Notes under the pieces: generated by a model
Databases searched by the model: none
What the model was told of the DNA's origin: nothing
The model's input: only the letters and a program-made list of their open reading frames with translations
Source: CAVQNQ01 sp963714205
GTDB lineage: Bacteria > Acidobacteriota > Terriglobia > Bryobacterales > Bryobacteraceae
DNA: 64,000 bases
Assembly (NCBI GenBank): GCA_963714205.1
Contig: CAVQNQ010000002.1
Location: 682,001-746,000, forward strand
Direction of reading: 5' to 3'
Shown here: positions 27,393 to 35,623 of the stretch, piece by piece
Layout: each line of letters begins with the position of its first letter
Position numbering within the stretch: the first letter of the stretch is position 1
Translations under genes and position numbers: made by a program

Positions 27393-28067
27393 TTACGTGC
27401 CCTGCCGCAGCCACTCCCGGAACGCGTCGCGGTAGAGAATAATCCCCTTGCGCGAGTACCGCAAATACCCCTGCCGGCGGAACTGGTTCATGTAGTGCGT
27501 CACGATTTCCCGGGAGGTGCCCACATATTGCGACAGCAGTTCGTGCGTAAATGGCACCATACGAATCGAGCCATCCTCCTCGGGAACTCCCAGCCGCTCC
27601 GAAAAGCGGATCAGCGAGCGCGCCAGGCGCCGCGCGATGTTGTCCACCGAAAAGCTCTCGATGCGGTGCGTAAAATCGATGGTGCGCTGAACCAGGATCT
27701 GCAGCAGGGCCACCGCCAGCCGTGGCCGCTTCATGACGATATCTTCGATCTCCGACGTGGTCCAGGTCATCAGCTTGGTGTTCTCCAGAGCCGTGGCCTG
27801 CTCGGACCGGTGCGGAAGGTTCAGAAAAGCTGATTCGCCGAAGAACTCGTCCGGTTGGTAGATGTCAACCACAACCTGGTGGCCGTCGTCCGCGAGTCGC
27901 GAAACCTTAACCTTGCCGTCGATGACCAGGTAGATGCTGGTGGAAGGCTGGTCTTGATTGTAGATCATCTGGCCTTTCCGGTACTCCACGATGCTGGAGC
28001 ACGGAAGGTGCGCTAAGGGGTCCTCAAGTGGCTTTTGAGTCTGCAAGACCGTGGGAGTGGATGCCAT
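27393..28067 (-). CDS. Crp/Fnr-family transcriptional regulator
   Basis: 224 aa. ATG 28067 is preferred because AGGAGGAG lies 6 bases upstream; an in-frame ATG at 28118 has no such site. The N-terminal cyclic-nucleotide-binding fold reads YLVIDGKVKVSRLADDGHQ and PDEFFGESAFL; the C-terminal winged helix has LSQYVGTSREIVTHYMNQFRRQGYL. No N-terminal Cys cluster, so it is not a classical Fnr iron-sulfur sensor. The effector is unknown. A TGTAA-N6-TTACA palindrome lies about 440 bases away in front of the next gene and could be one of its targets. Confidence 0.92.
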   Translation of the reverse strand: MASTPTVLQTQKPLEDPLAHLPCSSIVEYRKGQMIYNQDQPSTSIYLVIDGKVKVSRLADDGHQVVVDIYQPDEFFGESAFLNLPHRSEQATALENTKLMTWTTSEIEDIVMKRPRLAVALLQILVQRTIDFTHRIESFSVDNIARRLARSLIRFSERLGVPEEDGSIRMVPFTHELLSQYVGTSREIVTHYMNQFRRQGYLRYSRKGIILYRDAFREWLRQGT

Positions 28068-28505
28068 TTGTCTCCTCCTGTCAAACGTCGATTCGTCTCT
28101 GCTGAGGCGAGAACTCATACGGGCTTCTCTGGCTGACCGGCCCTCTTATATTGTGCCCATTGCCGAAGCGGACGTGGCCGATCGACCCTCGAAATCGCGG
28201 GAGTCCTGGCGGCCAGGTGGATTGGATGCTGAACCCGGAGTTGGCGCTGGCCCCGGCTTCGCTGAGGAGGAGCGTAAACAACGTCGTGGAAACCAATCCC
28301 TCTCGCATTCCGTCTCGCGACTCTGGCAGCACGTCGCGTGCCAGCCGATACGCGTTCTCAATTGGGCGCCCAAAGTGCCCCCCCAAGTGGTGGATCTCCC
28401 ATCACATAGAGGCGGGCTCTATACCCACAAGGAGACCGTACTTTCAAAGACTAACAATTACGACGGGTAGAATTGTTTACCGACTTGGAAAAAGATTACC
28501 ACTAT
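28068..28505. other. Intergenic region between the Crp/Fnr and phosphoesterase genes
   Basis: About 500 bases separate the two divergent genes. Short open frames occur on both strands but show no recognisable family, no good ribosome-binding site and no consistent codon bias. The last 80 bases are distinctly AT-rich, which fits a promoter region for the gene at 28567. No RNA gene recognised. Confidence 0.5.
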
Positions 28506-28521
28506 TGTAATAAGTTTTACA
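28506..28521 (+). promoter_or_regulatory. Crp/Fnr-superfamily-type operator (TGTAA-N6-TTACA)
   Basis: Perfect inverted repeat TGTAA-taagtt-TTACA, which also satisfies the GTA-N8-TAC pattern known for NtcA-type members of the Crp/Fnr family. It lies about 45 bases before the start codon of the phosphoesterase gene. TATCAT at 28555-28560 is a plausible -10 element; transcription would then begin at or next to the GTG start. Binding by the regulator encoded at 27393-28067 is inference. Confidence 0.5.
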
Positions 28522-28566
28522 CTTGGCCCGTCTGGAGGACCAGGTGGCGCTCGATATCATAAGAAT

Positions 28567-31188
28567 GTGCCCCTCCGAGCCTGCCTGGGATTGATCGCGC
28601 TCAGTGCCGTCTTGCCGGCTCAATGGTACACGGCTCCCGCGGGCGACCGGCCGGCTCTCCGCCGCACCGCATCGTCCGTTCTTCCCGGCGGGCGCACCAT
28701 CGCGCCGTCCGGAGAACAGTTCGCCACGGGCCCGGGTCCTTTTGGCCTGGCGGCCAGCCCTTCGGGCCGAACTGTGGTCACCGCCAATTCCGGACCCGGC
28801 CGGAATTCCCTGACCATCCTGGAGCGCGATAAGGATGGCCATTGGTCCAATCGGCAGGTGGTGACCCGCGGCAGCCCGGAAGACGCCGACTGGCGTGGCG
28901 TTTTCATGGGGTTAGCCTTCTCCGGCGAGCACGGCGTATGGGCTTCCGAGGGCAACTCCGGGCGGGTGGACTGGTTCGATTTCGGAAACGACCGCCGCCG
29001 CGCCATCGACCTCAACCAGAACGGCTTCGACAACAGCTACACCGGCGACTTGGCCCTGGATTCCCAACGGGAAGTGCTCTACGTGGTGGACCAAGCCAAC
29101 TTCCGGGTAGCGGTTATCGACGCGCGCTCGCGCCAGGTGACGGCTTCCGTGCGGGTGGGACGCTTGCCGTTCGCCCTGGCGCTCTCGCCGGATCGGCGCA
29201 AGCTCTATATAACAAACCTCGGGATGTTCCAATATCGGCCGATTCCCGGCGCCGATCCCGCGCGCGCGGCCGCGACCGGCCTGCCGTTCCCGGCCTTCGG
29301 GTTCCCCAGCGCGGAAGCCGCCTCCGGTGTCCAGCGGCAGACAGCCTTGGGTTCAGTCGAGGTGCCTGGGTTGGGAGATCCCAATGTCAAGGAGGCTAAC
29401 TCTCTGGCCGTGGTGGACGTCTCCGATCCCGCGGCGCCCAAGCTCGAAGCCCTGATCCCCACCGGAACTCCTTTTGGAGCCTCCAGCAACGGCGGCAGCA
29501 GCCCCTCCGGTGTCCTGGCCGCCGCCGGCCGCGTTTATGTCTCGAACGCCGCCAACGATTCCATCACCGTCATCGATCCACAGACGAACCGCGTCGAGGC
29601 GGAAATCGTCATCCGCATCCCGGGCCTGGAGAGTCTGCGCGGCGTGCTTCCCGTGGGCATGGCGTTCCACGAAGCTTCGGGATGGTTGCTGGTGGCCGAG
29701 GCGGGCATCAATGCGATCGGGGTGATCGACACGCGCCGCCAGCGCGTCCTCGGGCACGTGCCGGTAGGGTGGTTTCCCGCGCGCGTAGCGCTCGATGGCG
29801 ATTCTGTCATCGTGGCCAATGTGCGGGGTCGCGGCGCCGGTCCGAACGGGGCCAGCTCGCTTGCGCGTCTAGGCGAGCAGGGATCGGTCTCCATGTTTAC
29901 CCTTCCTCAGCCTGGCGATCTGGACCGTCTAACCGCGCAGATCATGGCGGCCAACGGCTTCAACCCCGTGCCGGAAAGCGTCCAGCACCCACCGCTGCCC
30001 CAGGCGATCCGCCACGTGGTTCTGATCGTCAAGGAGAACCGCACCTACGACGAAGTGCTGGGCGATATCCGAGGCGCGGGCAACGGCCCCGCCATGGCCG
30101 ATCCCCGGCTGGCCCGCTTCGGCACCCGCGGTTACGTGGACGGCCGCGGCAAGCGCCTCAGCCTGCAGGATGTCAACGTAACGCCCAACCACCACGCCAT
30201 CGCGCGCCAGTGGACCTTCAGCGACAACTTCTACGCCGATTCGGATGTCAGCGTGGATGGCCACCATTGGCTGGTCGGCTCCTATCCCAACGTCTGGACG
30301 GAAACTTCGCTGCTGGCGGCATATAGCGAACAAAAGAAGGACTTCCGTTTGGTAGAAGCGCCCGGACGCCTGCTCTTCGCCGGCACGAACGCTTCGGTGC
30401 ACCCCGAGGAGCAACTCGAAGGCGGCACCATCTGGCATCATCTCGCTCGCCACCAGGTCTCGTTCTACAACTTCGGCGAAGGTTTTGAATTGGCGGGAGC
30501 GGATGAAGGGCCGGACCTCGAACCGAGCGGCGCGCGCTACCTCACGAACGTCCCCATGCCCGAGCCGCTTTACCGAAATACCTCGCGCCGGTATCCCGGC
30601 TTCAATATGAATATCCCGGACCAATACCGCGCCGCGGCGTTCATCCGCGAAATAGAGGAGAAGTACGCCCAGCCGGGTCTCGATCTGCCGCAATTCATCT
30701 TCGTGCACCTGCCCAACGACCATATGGCCGATGCGCGCCCCGAGAGCGGCTACCCTTATGAGGCATCGTTCGTGGTGGACAACGATTATGCTTTGGGGCG
30801 CATTCTCGAATATCTCTCCGGCACGAAATGGTGGCGGGAGATGGCCGTCTTCATCACCGAGGACGACGCCCAGGGCGGCGTGGACCACATCGACGCCCAC
30901 CGCACTCTGCTGCTCTCGGCCGGCCCGTGGTTCAAGCGCAATTACGTTTCCCACGTGAATTCCAGCTTCCCCGGCTTGCTCAAGACAATCTTCCGGCTCC
31001 TCGGTCTTCCTCCGCTCAACCTCTTTGACGCCACGGCGGCAGACCTGGACGACTGCTTCGCCTCGCAGCCGGACTACACCGGCTACCGCGTCCAGGGAGT
31101 GGACAAGCGCATCTTCGATCCCTCCGCCGCGCGCCAAGCCGCTCCCGGGACCCCATCTCCGCGCATGGACGCCCCGCGCGAGCGGTGA
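28567..31188 (+). CDS. Exported YVTN beta-propeller plus phosphoesterase-family protein
   Basis: 873 aa from GTG 28567. A signal peptide (VPLRACLGLIALSAVLPAQ) is followed by a beta-propeller with YVTN-type repeats (LYVVDQANFRVAVIDARS, LYITNLGMFQ, VYVSNAANDSITVIDPQTN, up to about residue 450). The second half is the phosphoesterase family that includes phospholipase C and acid phosphatases: VVLIVKENRTYDEVLGDI, SDVSVDGHHWLVGSYPN, FIFVHLPNDHMADARP and FITEDDAQGGVDHIDAHR supply the metal-binding residues. Such fusions are common in Acidobacteriota; the substrate is not known. No ribosome-binding site sits at the usual distance and the likely -10 is 6 bases upstream, so the mRNA may be leaderless. 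A Crp/Fnr-type palindrome lies upstream. Confidence 0.88.
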   Translation: MPLRACLGLIALSAVLPAQWYTAPAGDRPALRRTASSVLPGGRTIAPSGEQFATGPGPFGLAASPSGRTVVTANSGPGRNSLTILERDKDGHWSNRQVVTRGSPEDADWRGVFMGLAFSGEHGVWASEGNSGRVDWFDFGNDRRRAIDLNQNGFDNSYTGDLALDSQREVLYVVDQANFRVAVIDARSRQVTASVRVGRLPFALALSPDRRKLYITNLGMFQYRPIPGADPARAAATGLPFPAFGFPSAEAASGVQRQTALGSVEVPGLGDPNVKEANSLAVVDVSDPAAPKLEALIPTGTPFGASSNGGSSPSGVLAAAGRVYVSNAANDSITVIDPQTNRVEAEIVIRIPGLESLRGVLPVGMAFHEASGWLLVAEAGINAIGVIDTRRQRVLGHVPVGWFPARVALDGDSVIVANVRGRGAGPNGASSLARLGEQGSVSMFTLPQPGDLDRLTAQIMAANGFNPVPESVQHPPLPQAIRHVVLIVKENRTYDEVLGDIRGAGNGPAMADPRLARFGTRGYVDGRGKRLSLQDVNVTPNHHAIARQWTFSDNFYADSDVSVDGHHWLVGSYPNVWTETSLLAAYSEQKKDFRLVEAPGRLLFAGTNASVHPEEQLEGGTIWHHLARHQVSFYNFGEGFELAGADEGPDLEPSGARYLTNVPMPEPLYRNTSRRYPGFNMNIPDQYRAAAFIREIEEKYAQPGLDLPQFIFVHLPNDHMADARPESGYPYEASFVVDNDYALGRILEYLSGTKWWREMAVFITEDDAQGGVDHIDAHRTLLLSAGPWFKRNYVSHVNSSFPGLLKTIFRLLGLPPLNLFDATAADLDDCFASQPDYTGYRVQGVDKRIFDPSAARQAAPGTPSPRMDAPRER

Positions 31189-31324
31189 GCTGTGGAATTC
31201 GTGCTCTTCCGCACCACCCTAAGGTCCTTAAGATAACCGGGTAAATCAGATCCATCTTGTCATTTATGGCGACCAAACCCAAACTCAAGGTAGAAGAGTT
31301 TTTTGGCAGGAGGAATCGAAAATC

Positions 31325-31813
31325 ATGTGTGACTACTCGCTTATGGCCGTTCCAAACCGCTTGGCTCAGGAGGGTGAGGACCTGGTGGCGCACCGCTTTC
31401 CCACGGGTTCGATGGGCTTGGCTTCACCGGCGGATCTGAAACGCGCGGCCCAGCCTGTTCCGGCGCGGCGCGGGCTGTGGTGCGCGATTCAGGAGTTCTT
31501 CAACCCACCCAAGACGGAGCCCGTGGCAGCCGTGTGCATCCCACCCGGCGCGCGGCTTCAAATGCAGGATATCCCGCTGCGATTGCAAAACGAGCTGGGG
31601 GTGGGTCCGGTGGAAAATGTGACCTTTACCCAGATTTCCGCGGCGGTGAACAGCTACCGCGACGCGGTGCGCTTCGCCAACGGACGCGAAGTGCGGCTGC
31701 AGGAGCTGCGCGAAGGGCAACGTGTTCGGGTGATGGATCTTTCCATGGCGGAGGATCTGGATCTGGAGGTGTTGCGCGAAGAGCGCGCCGAGTTTCCGTA
31801 CCGCGCCCGCTGA
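31325..31813 (+). CDS. Conserved small protein of unknown function (MCDYSL N-terminus)
   Basis: 162 aa with AGGAGGAAT about 9 bases before ATG 31325. The N-terminus MCDYSLMAVPNRLAQEGEDL and the following HRFPTGSMGLAS are, by recall, conserved in uncharacterised bacterial proteins. Cys2 would become the N-terminal residue after Met removal; two further Cys lie at LWCAIQEFF and AAVCIPPGARL. The C-terminal half looks like a small beta domain followed by FANGREVRLQELREGQRVRVMDL. No signal peptide or membrane helix. The gene stands alone between the phosphoesterase and PHP genes. I do not recognise a function. Confidence 0.8.
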   Translation: MCDYSLMAVPNRLAQEGEDLVAHRFPTGSMGLASPADLKRAAQPVPARRGLWCAIQEFFNPPKTEPVAAVCIPPGARLQMQDIPLRLQNELGVGPVENVTFTQISAAVNSYRDAVRFANGREVRLQELREGQRVRVMDLSMAEDLDLEVLREERAEFPYRAR

Positions 31814-31841
31814 GCCGGCCGGCGAGGGTCTGCGCCGGCTC
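31812..31841 (+). terminator. GC-rich hairpin after the MCDYSL gene
   Basis: GAGCCGGC and GCCGGCTC form a perfect 8-bp stem with a 14-base loop, beginning within the stop codon. There is no T tract, so it is a terminator or 3' stabiliser only by position. Confidence 0.35.
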
Positions 31842-32005
31842 GGCGCCAAAGTCGGGGTCCTGGACAAGGACGTTGCGGGAGCGCACCTCTCCAGCGGCCT
31901 CGGCTTCAGCCAACTCCCTGGAAGTTCACGTGAAGTGCCCAGCGGTGCCAGGGCAGAGCTCGGAGCGAATCTGGGCTACACTGGAACACTTGGGTCTGGT
32001 TTCCT

Positions 32006-32884
32006 TTGATTGATCTTCATTCGCACACTAATGAATCGGACGGAACGTGTTCGCCCGCCGAGTTGATCGGCGAAGGGGTGCGGGCCGGGGTCGAGGCGCT
32101 GGCCATTACGGACCATGACACGCTGGCCGGGTACGACCAGGCTGTCCCCCTGGCTCGGGAGGCCGGCATCGAGCTGGTGTGCGGCATCGAGCTTTCCACC
32201 AAGCTGCAGGGCCGTTCCGTTCACCTTCTCGGCTACTACCCGAACGGCGTCAAGCTCGATGGCTTTCGCGAGTGGGTGCTGGATATGCAGGCTTCCCGGC
32301 GGGAGCGTAATATCCGCCTGGCGGCGCGGCTGCGCGAACTGGGCATGGATATCAGCCTGGAAGAGGCCGAGTCGCGCGGGCGGGGCATGACTGGGCGGCC
32401 GCACTTCGCCCAGATCATGGTCGAAAAGGGCTACGTGGCCGATTATCGCCAAGCCTTTGACGATTACCTGGATGAATCCGCGAAGGGCTATGTGTACCGG
32501 CGCGAGCCCCAGTTTGCAGAGGGAGTTGCCCGCATCCGGGAAGCGGGCGGCGTGGCGTCGCTGGCGCATCCCACGCGCGTGGCGGGGGATGTGGCGGCCC
32601 TCATGCCCGAATTGTGCGGCGCCGGATTGAACGCCATCGAGGCCTACCACAGCGATCACGACGCGAGCGACACGCGCCTGTTTCTCGACTTGGCCGCGCG
32701 CTATGGGCTGCTGGTGACGGGCGGCTCGGATTTCCACGGCGCGGTCAAGCCGGGAGTGCGGCTGGGCACCGGCTGCGAAGGCAACCTGCGCATTCCGCGC
32801 GAGTTGCTGGATAAGCTACGGATGAGCGACGGCTGCCCGCACGTAGGCCAGAGCCACCACTTTTTCAAGAGCCGGCGAATATAG
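32006..32884 (+). CDS. PHP-domain phosphoesterase
   Basis: 292 aa from TTG 32006, the codon that directly precedes IDLHSHTNESDGT, the first PHP motif; no ATG or GTG is available before it. The other PHP metal motifs follow: ITDHDTLAGY, VCGIELS, HLLGYY, SLAHPTR and GSDFHGAVKPG. This matches the YciV/TrpH-type subfamily that hydrolyses nucleoside 3',5'-bisphosphates or short 5'-phosphorylated RNA. Its last 69 bases overlap the 3' end of the convergent ygfZ-like gene; both reading frames end in family-consistent sequence. Confidence 0.9.
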   Translation: MIDLHSHTNESDGTCSPAELIGEGVRAGVEALAITDHDTLAGYDQAVPLAREAGIELVCGIELSTKLQGRSVHLLGYYPNGVKLDGFREWVLDMQASRRERNIRLAARLRELGMDISLEEAESRGRGMTGRPHFAQIMVEKGYVADYRQAFDDYLDESAKGYVYRREPQFAEGVARIREAGGVASLAHPTRVAGDVAALMPELCGAGLNAIEAYHSDHDASDTRLFLDLAARYGLLVTGGSDFHGAVKPGVRLGTGCEGNLRIPRELLDKLRMSDGCPHVGQSHHFFKSRRI

Positions 32885-33697
32885 GGCCGAGGTGACCTCG
32901 GCTTCGCCGCCCTCCACGGCGAGTTTGGTTCCGGGAGCGGGCGGCTCGGTGGCTTCCAGTTCCAGGCGCTCCAGCTTACGGTTGATGTGGCCGCGGGCGC
33001 GAATGCGCTCGACAATCTCCTGCCCCAGATAGCAACCCTTGGTAAAGCTGACCGCATGCATCTGCTGCGTCTCCTGGGGCAGCGAGGTATCGCGGATATC
33101 CTCGCCATAGCGCGGCTTACCGTTTTCGATGCGCACCAGGCGGGCGTCCTCGGGCGTGGCCGGCACTACACCCACGGTTTCCAGCCGGCTCGCCAGCGCG
33201 GCGATCTCCGCAACCGGCAGAAAGAACCGGAAGCCCGGCTGGCCGGTGAGGCTGATAGCGGCCACGGTAAACTCGCCCCAGGGCAGATGCCCGTAATCGG
33301 CTGCGGGTACGGGCGCGCCCAAAGCCGCCAGCGCAGCGGCCGCCCGCGGTCCTTCGACGGCCACGGCGGAGGTCTCTTCGGTAACGTCCTCGATCTCCAC
33401 CTGGTCGGAAATGATATAGCGCCGGATCTGCTCGATCACGCGCGCGCGCATTTCGGGTTCAGAACCGAGCAGAAAACGGTCCGCGAAACAGAAGATCTCA
33501 AGATCGGACTGGATGCGCCCCTGGGGGTTGAGCAGGAACGCATAGCAGCCGGAGCCGGGCGCCAGGCGCTTCACATCGTTGGTAGTGAGGTTGTGCAGCA
33601 GCCGCGTCCGATCGCGGCCGCGAGCCAGAATGCGGCCCCTCGGAGAAAGATCGAGCCAGGCGGCGCCCTCGCGGAGAGCTTGATAACCGGAATACAT
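32816..33697 (-). CDS. ygfZ: YgfZ/GcvT-like folate-binding protein
   Basis: 293 aa. The family signature KGCYLGQEIVERI is present, together with DLSPRGRILARGRDRTRLLHNLTTND at the N-terminus and VRIENGKPRYGEDI. YgfZ proteins bind tetrahydrofolate and support Fe-S-enzyme function and tRNA modification by MiaB-type enzymes. It is soluble and stands alone on this strand; its stop lies within the 3' end of the PHP gene. The divergent gene at 33754 starts 56 bases away. Confidence 0.93.
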   Translation of the reverse strand: MYSGYQALREGAAWLDLSPRGRILARGRDRTRLLHNLTTNDVKRLAPGSGCYAFLLNPQGRIQSDLEIFCFADRFLLGSEPEMRARVIEQIRRYIISDQVEIEDVTEETSAVAVEGPRAAAALAALGAPVPAADYGHLPWGEFTVAAISLTGQPGFRFFLPVAEIAALASRLETVGVVPATPEDARLVRIENGKPRYGEDIRDTSLPQETQQMHAVSFTKGCYLGQEIVERIRARGHINRKLERLELEATEPPAPGTKLAVEGGEAEVTSALYSPALEKVVALAYVRAAVAHP

Positions 33698-33753
33698 GGT
33701 TCCAGTGTAAAGGCATTCCGAACCGGCCGGGCCCCATCGTAAACTGGGGATTC

Positions 33754-34587
33754 ATGCTTTTCCGCCACTCCATGTGCAACGAGGCTTTCGGCGCGCGGCC
33801 CTTCGCGGAGGCTTGTGCCGGGATCCGGCGGGCCGGGTACACGGGTATCGAAATCGCCCCGTTCACACTGGCGGAAGACCCGGCGTCCCTGACGGGCGCG
33901 GCGCGCCGCGAGTATGCCGCCATTATGCGCTCGGAAGGCTTGCAATTCGCCGGCTTGCACTGGCTTCTGGCCGTTCCTGCGGATCTGCACGTCACCGCGC
34001 CGGATGCGGCCTTGCGCGCGCGAAGCTGGAATTACGTCCGCGAACTGATCGACCTGTGCGCCGAACTGGGAAGCGGCGGGGTGATGGTATTCGGATCGCC
34101 CCGGCAGCGTTCGGCCACCGGCGGGCTGACCCCACAGGAAGCCACCCGCTACCTGGTGCAGGGGCTGGCCTCGGTGGGAAATCACGCCGCCGGACGCGGG
34201 GTGACCATCCTGCTGGAAGCGCTGCCCTCCAACCAGGGCGACGTGGTGCGCACTCTCGGGGAAGCCGTGGCCATCGTGCGAGAGATCGGCTCTCCCGCCG
34301 TGCGGACCATGTTTGACGTCCACAATACCCTGGATGAGACCGAGCCGCACGCGGCCCTGCTGGACCGGTATTTTGACGACATCCGCCATGTCCACGTGAA
34401 CGAGCTGGATGGCCGCCACTGCGGAACCGGAACCTACGATTTCACGCCGCTCTTCGAGGTTCTGCGGCGCCGCTCGTACGCCGGTTGGATTTCGCTCGAA
34501 GTTTTCGATTTCGCGCCCGGCGCGGAGCGCATTGCCGAAGAATCCCTGCGCCACCTCGAACGTCTGATCGCCGAGCTGCCGTCATGA
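33754..34587 (+). CDS. Sugar phosphate isomerase/epimerase (TIM barrel)
   Basis: 277 aa. It has the hydroxypyruvate-isomerase/AP-endonuclease-2 barrel: GYTGIEIAPFTLAE, FAGLHWLL, VMVFGSPRQR, ILLEALPSNQGDVV with the first metal Glu, MFDVHNTLDE, HVHVNELDGRH and WISLEVFDFAPGAE. These give the expected Glu-Asp-His-Glu metal set. No signal peptide, unlike the Tat-exported relative at 22985. It overlaps the epimerase gene by ATGA, so the two probably act in one carbohydrate pathway; the substrate is unknown. Confidence 0.85.
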   Translation: MLFRHSMCNEAFGARPFAEACAGIRRAGYTGIEIAPFTLAEDPASLTGAARREYAAIMRSEGLQFAGLHWLLAVPADLHVTAPDAALRARSWNYVRELIDLCAELGSGGVMVFGSPRQRSATGGLTPQEATRYLVQGLASVGNHAAGRGVTILLEALPSNQGDVVRTLGEAVAIVREIGSPAVRTMFDVHNTLDETEPHAALLDRYFDDIRHVHVNELDGRHCGTGTYDFTPLFEVLRRRSYAGWISLEVFDFAPGAERIAEESLRHLERLIAELPS

Positions 34588-35537
34588 GCCATTACGTCGT
34601 CACCGGAGGGGCCGGATTCATCGGCTCCGCCATTGTCCGCGCGCTGTTGCGCGAAGGGGCCCGCAAGGTCGTCGTGATCGATAACCTGCTGACGGGACAC
34701 GAATCCAATCTCGAGGAAGTGCGGGCCTGCATCGATTTCCAGCGGGCCGACGTGCGCCATTACGAGGAGATCGCGCCGATTATCCGCGGCGCGGCGGCGG
34801 TGTTTCACGAAGCCGCCATCCCGTCGGTGCCGAAGTCGATCGACGATCCGGTTCCCTCCCACCAGGCGAACATCGACGGTGCGTTCAACGTGCTGCTGGC
34901 GGCCCGCCAGGGCGGCGCCGGCCGGGTGGTCTATGCGGCCTCTTCCTCGGCTTACGGCGATACGGAGGTGCTGCCAAAGGTTGAGAGCATGGCTCCGCGC
35001 CCGAAATCGCCTTACGCGCTGCAAAAGCTGGTGGGCGAATATTACTCCACGGTATTTTCGGCCGTGTACGGCCTCGAAACCGTGTCGCTGCGCTATTTCA
35101 ACGTCTACGGCCCGCGGCAGGACCCCTCCAGCCCGTATTCCGGAGTGCTGTCGCTGTTCATGAAAGCCGTGCTGGAAAGGCGGCCGCCGGTGATATTCGG
35201 CGACGGCGAGCAGTCGCGCGATTTCACCTACGTCGAGGATGTGGCCGAGTTGAACCTCAAGGCTGCCCGTGCCCCCAACGTCTCCGGGCGGGTGTATAAC
35301 GGCGGCAACGGCGGCCGGATCACGCTGAACCAGGCTTGGGCGCTATTACAGAAGATCGAAGGCGTCGCCATTCCGCCGGTCTATGGACCGCCGCGCGCGG
35401 GCGACGTGCGCCACTCCCAGGCCGATATCACCGCGGCCGTACGGGACCTGGGGCACGCCCCTGTCTTCTTCTTCGAGGAGGGCATGCGCCGCACGCTCGA
35501 GTGGTACCGGAACGCTGGACCGCGCCAAGCCGTCTGA
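34584..35537 (+). CDS. NAD-dependent nucleotide-sugar epimerase/dehydratase (SDR)
   Basis: 317 aa. The start ATG 34584 overlaps the upstream stop (ATGA) and puts VVTGGAGFIGSAIVRALL, the Rossmann TGxxGxxG motif, at the N-terminus. The catalytic Thr/Ser region is ASSSAYGDTE and the YxxxK pair is in SPYALQK; RYFNVYGPRQDPSSPYSGV and FGDGEQSRDFTYVEDV are typical of UDP-glucose 4-epimerase-like enzymes. The precise nucleotide sugar cannot be told. It is translationally coupled to the isomerase gene. Confidence 0.9.
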   Translation: MSHYVVTGGAGFIGSAIVRALLREGARKVVVIDNLLTGHESNLEEVRACIDFQRADVRHYEEIAPIIRGAAAVFHEAAIPSVPKSIDDPVPSHQANIDGAFNVLLAARQGGAGRVVYAASSSAYGDTEVLPKVESMAPRPKSPYALQKLVGEYYSTVFSAVYGLETVSLRYFNVYGPRQDPSSPYSGVLSLFMKAVLERRPPVIFGDGEQSRDFTYVEDVAELNLKAARAPNVSGRVYNGGNGGRITLNQAWALLQKIEGVAIPPVYGPPRAGDVRHSQADITAAVRDLGHAPVFFFEEGMRRTLEWYRNAGPRQAV

Positions 35538-35623
35538 GATCCCACCTGCGGCCCTCGGGAGGCGTGCGGCGCCGCACGCGCCAGGGATCGCACTCTCCGC
35601 CGCAAGTGATAGGCTGATAGCGA

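Noticed and set aside
28068..28505. Protein genes in the intergenic region before the phosphoesterase
   Set aside because: Several overlapping short frames on both strands, none with a ribosome-binding site or recognised family.
31266..31439. Short plus-strand frame beginning MATKPKLKVEEFF
   Set aside because: It contains the ribosome-binding site and start of the MCDYSL gene and turns into shadow sequence; no own ribosome-binding site.
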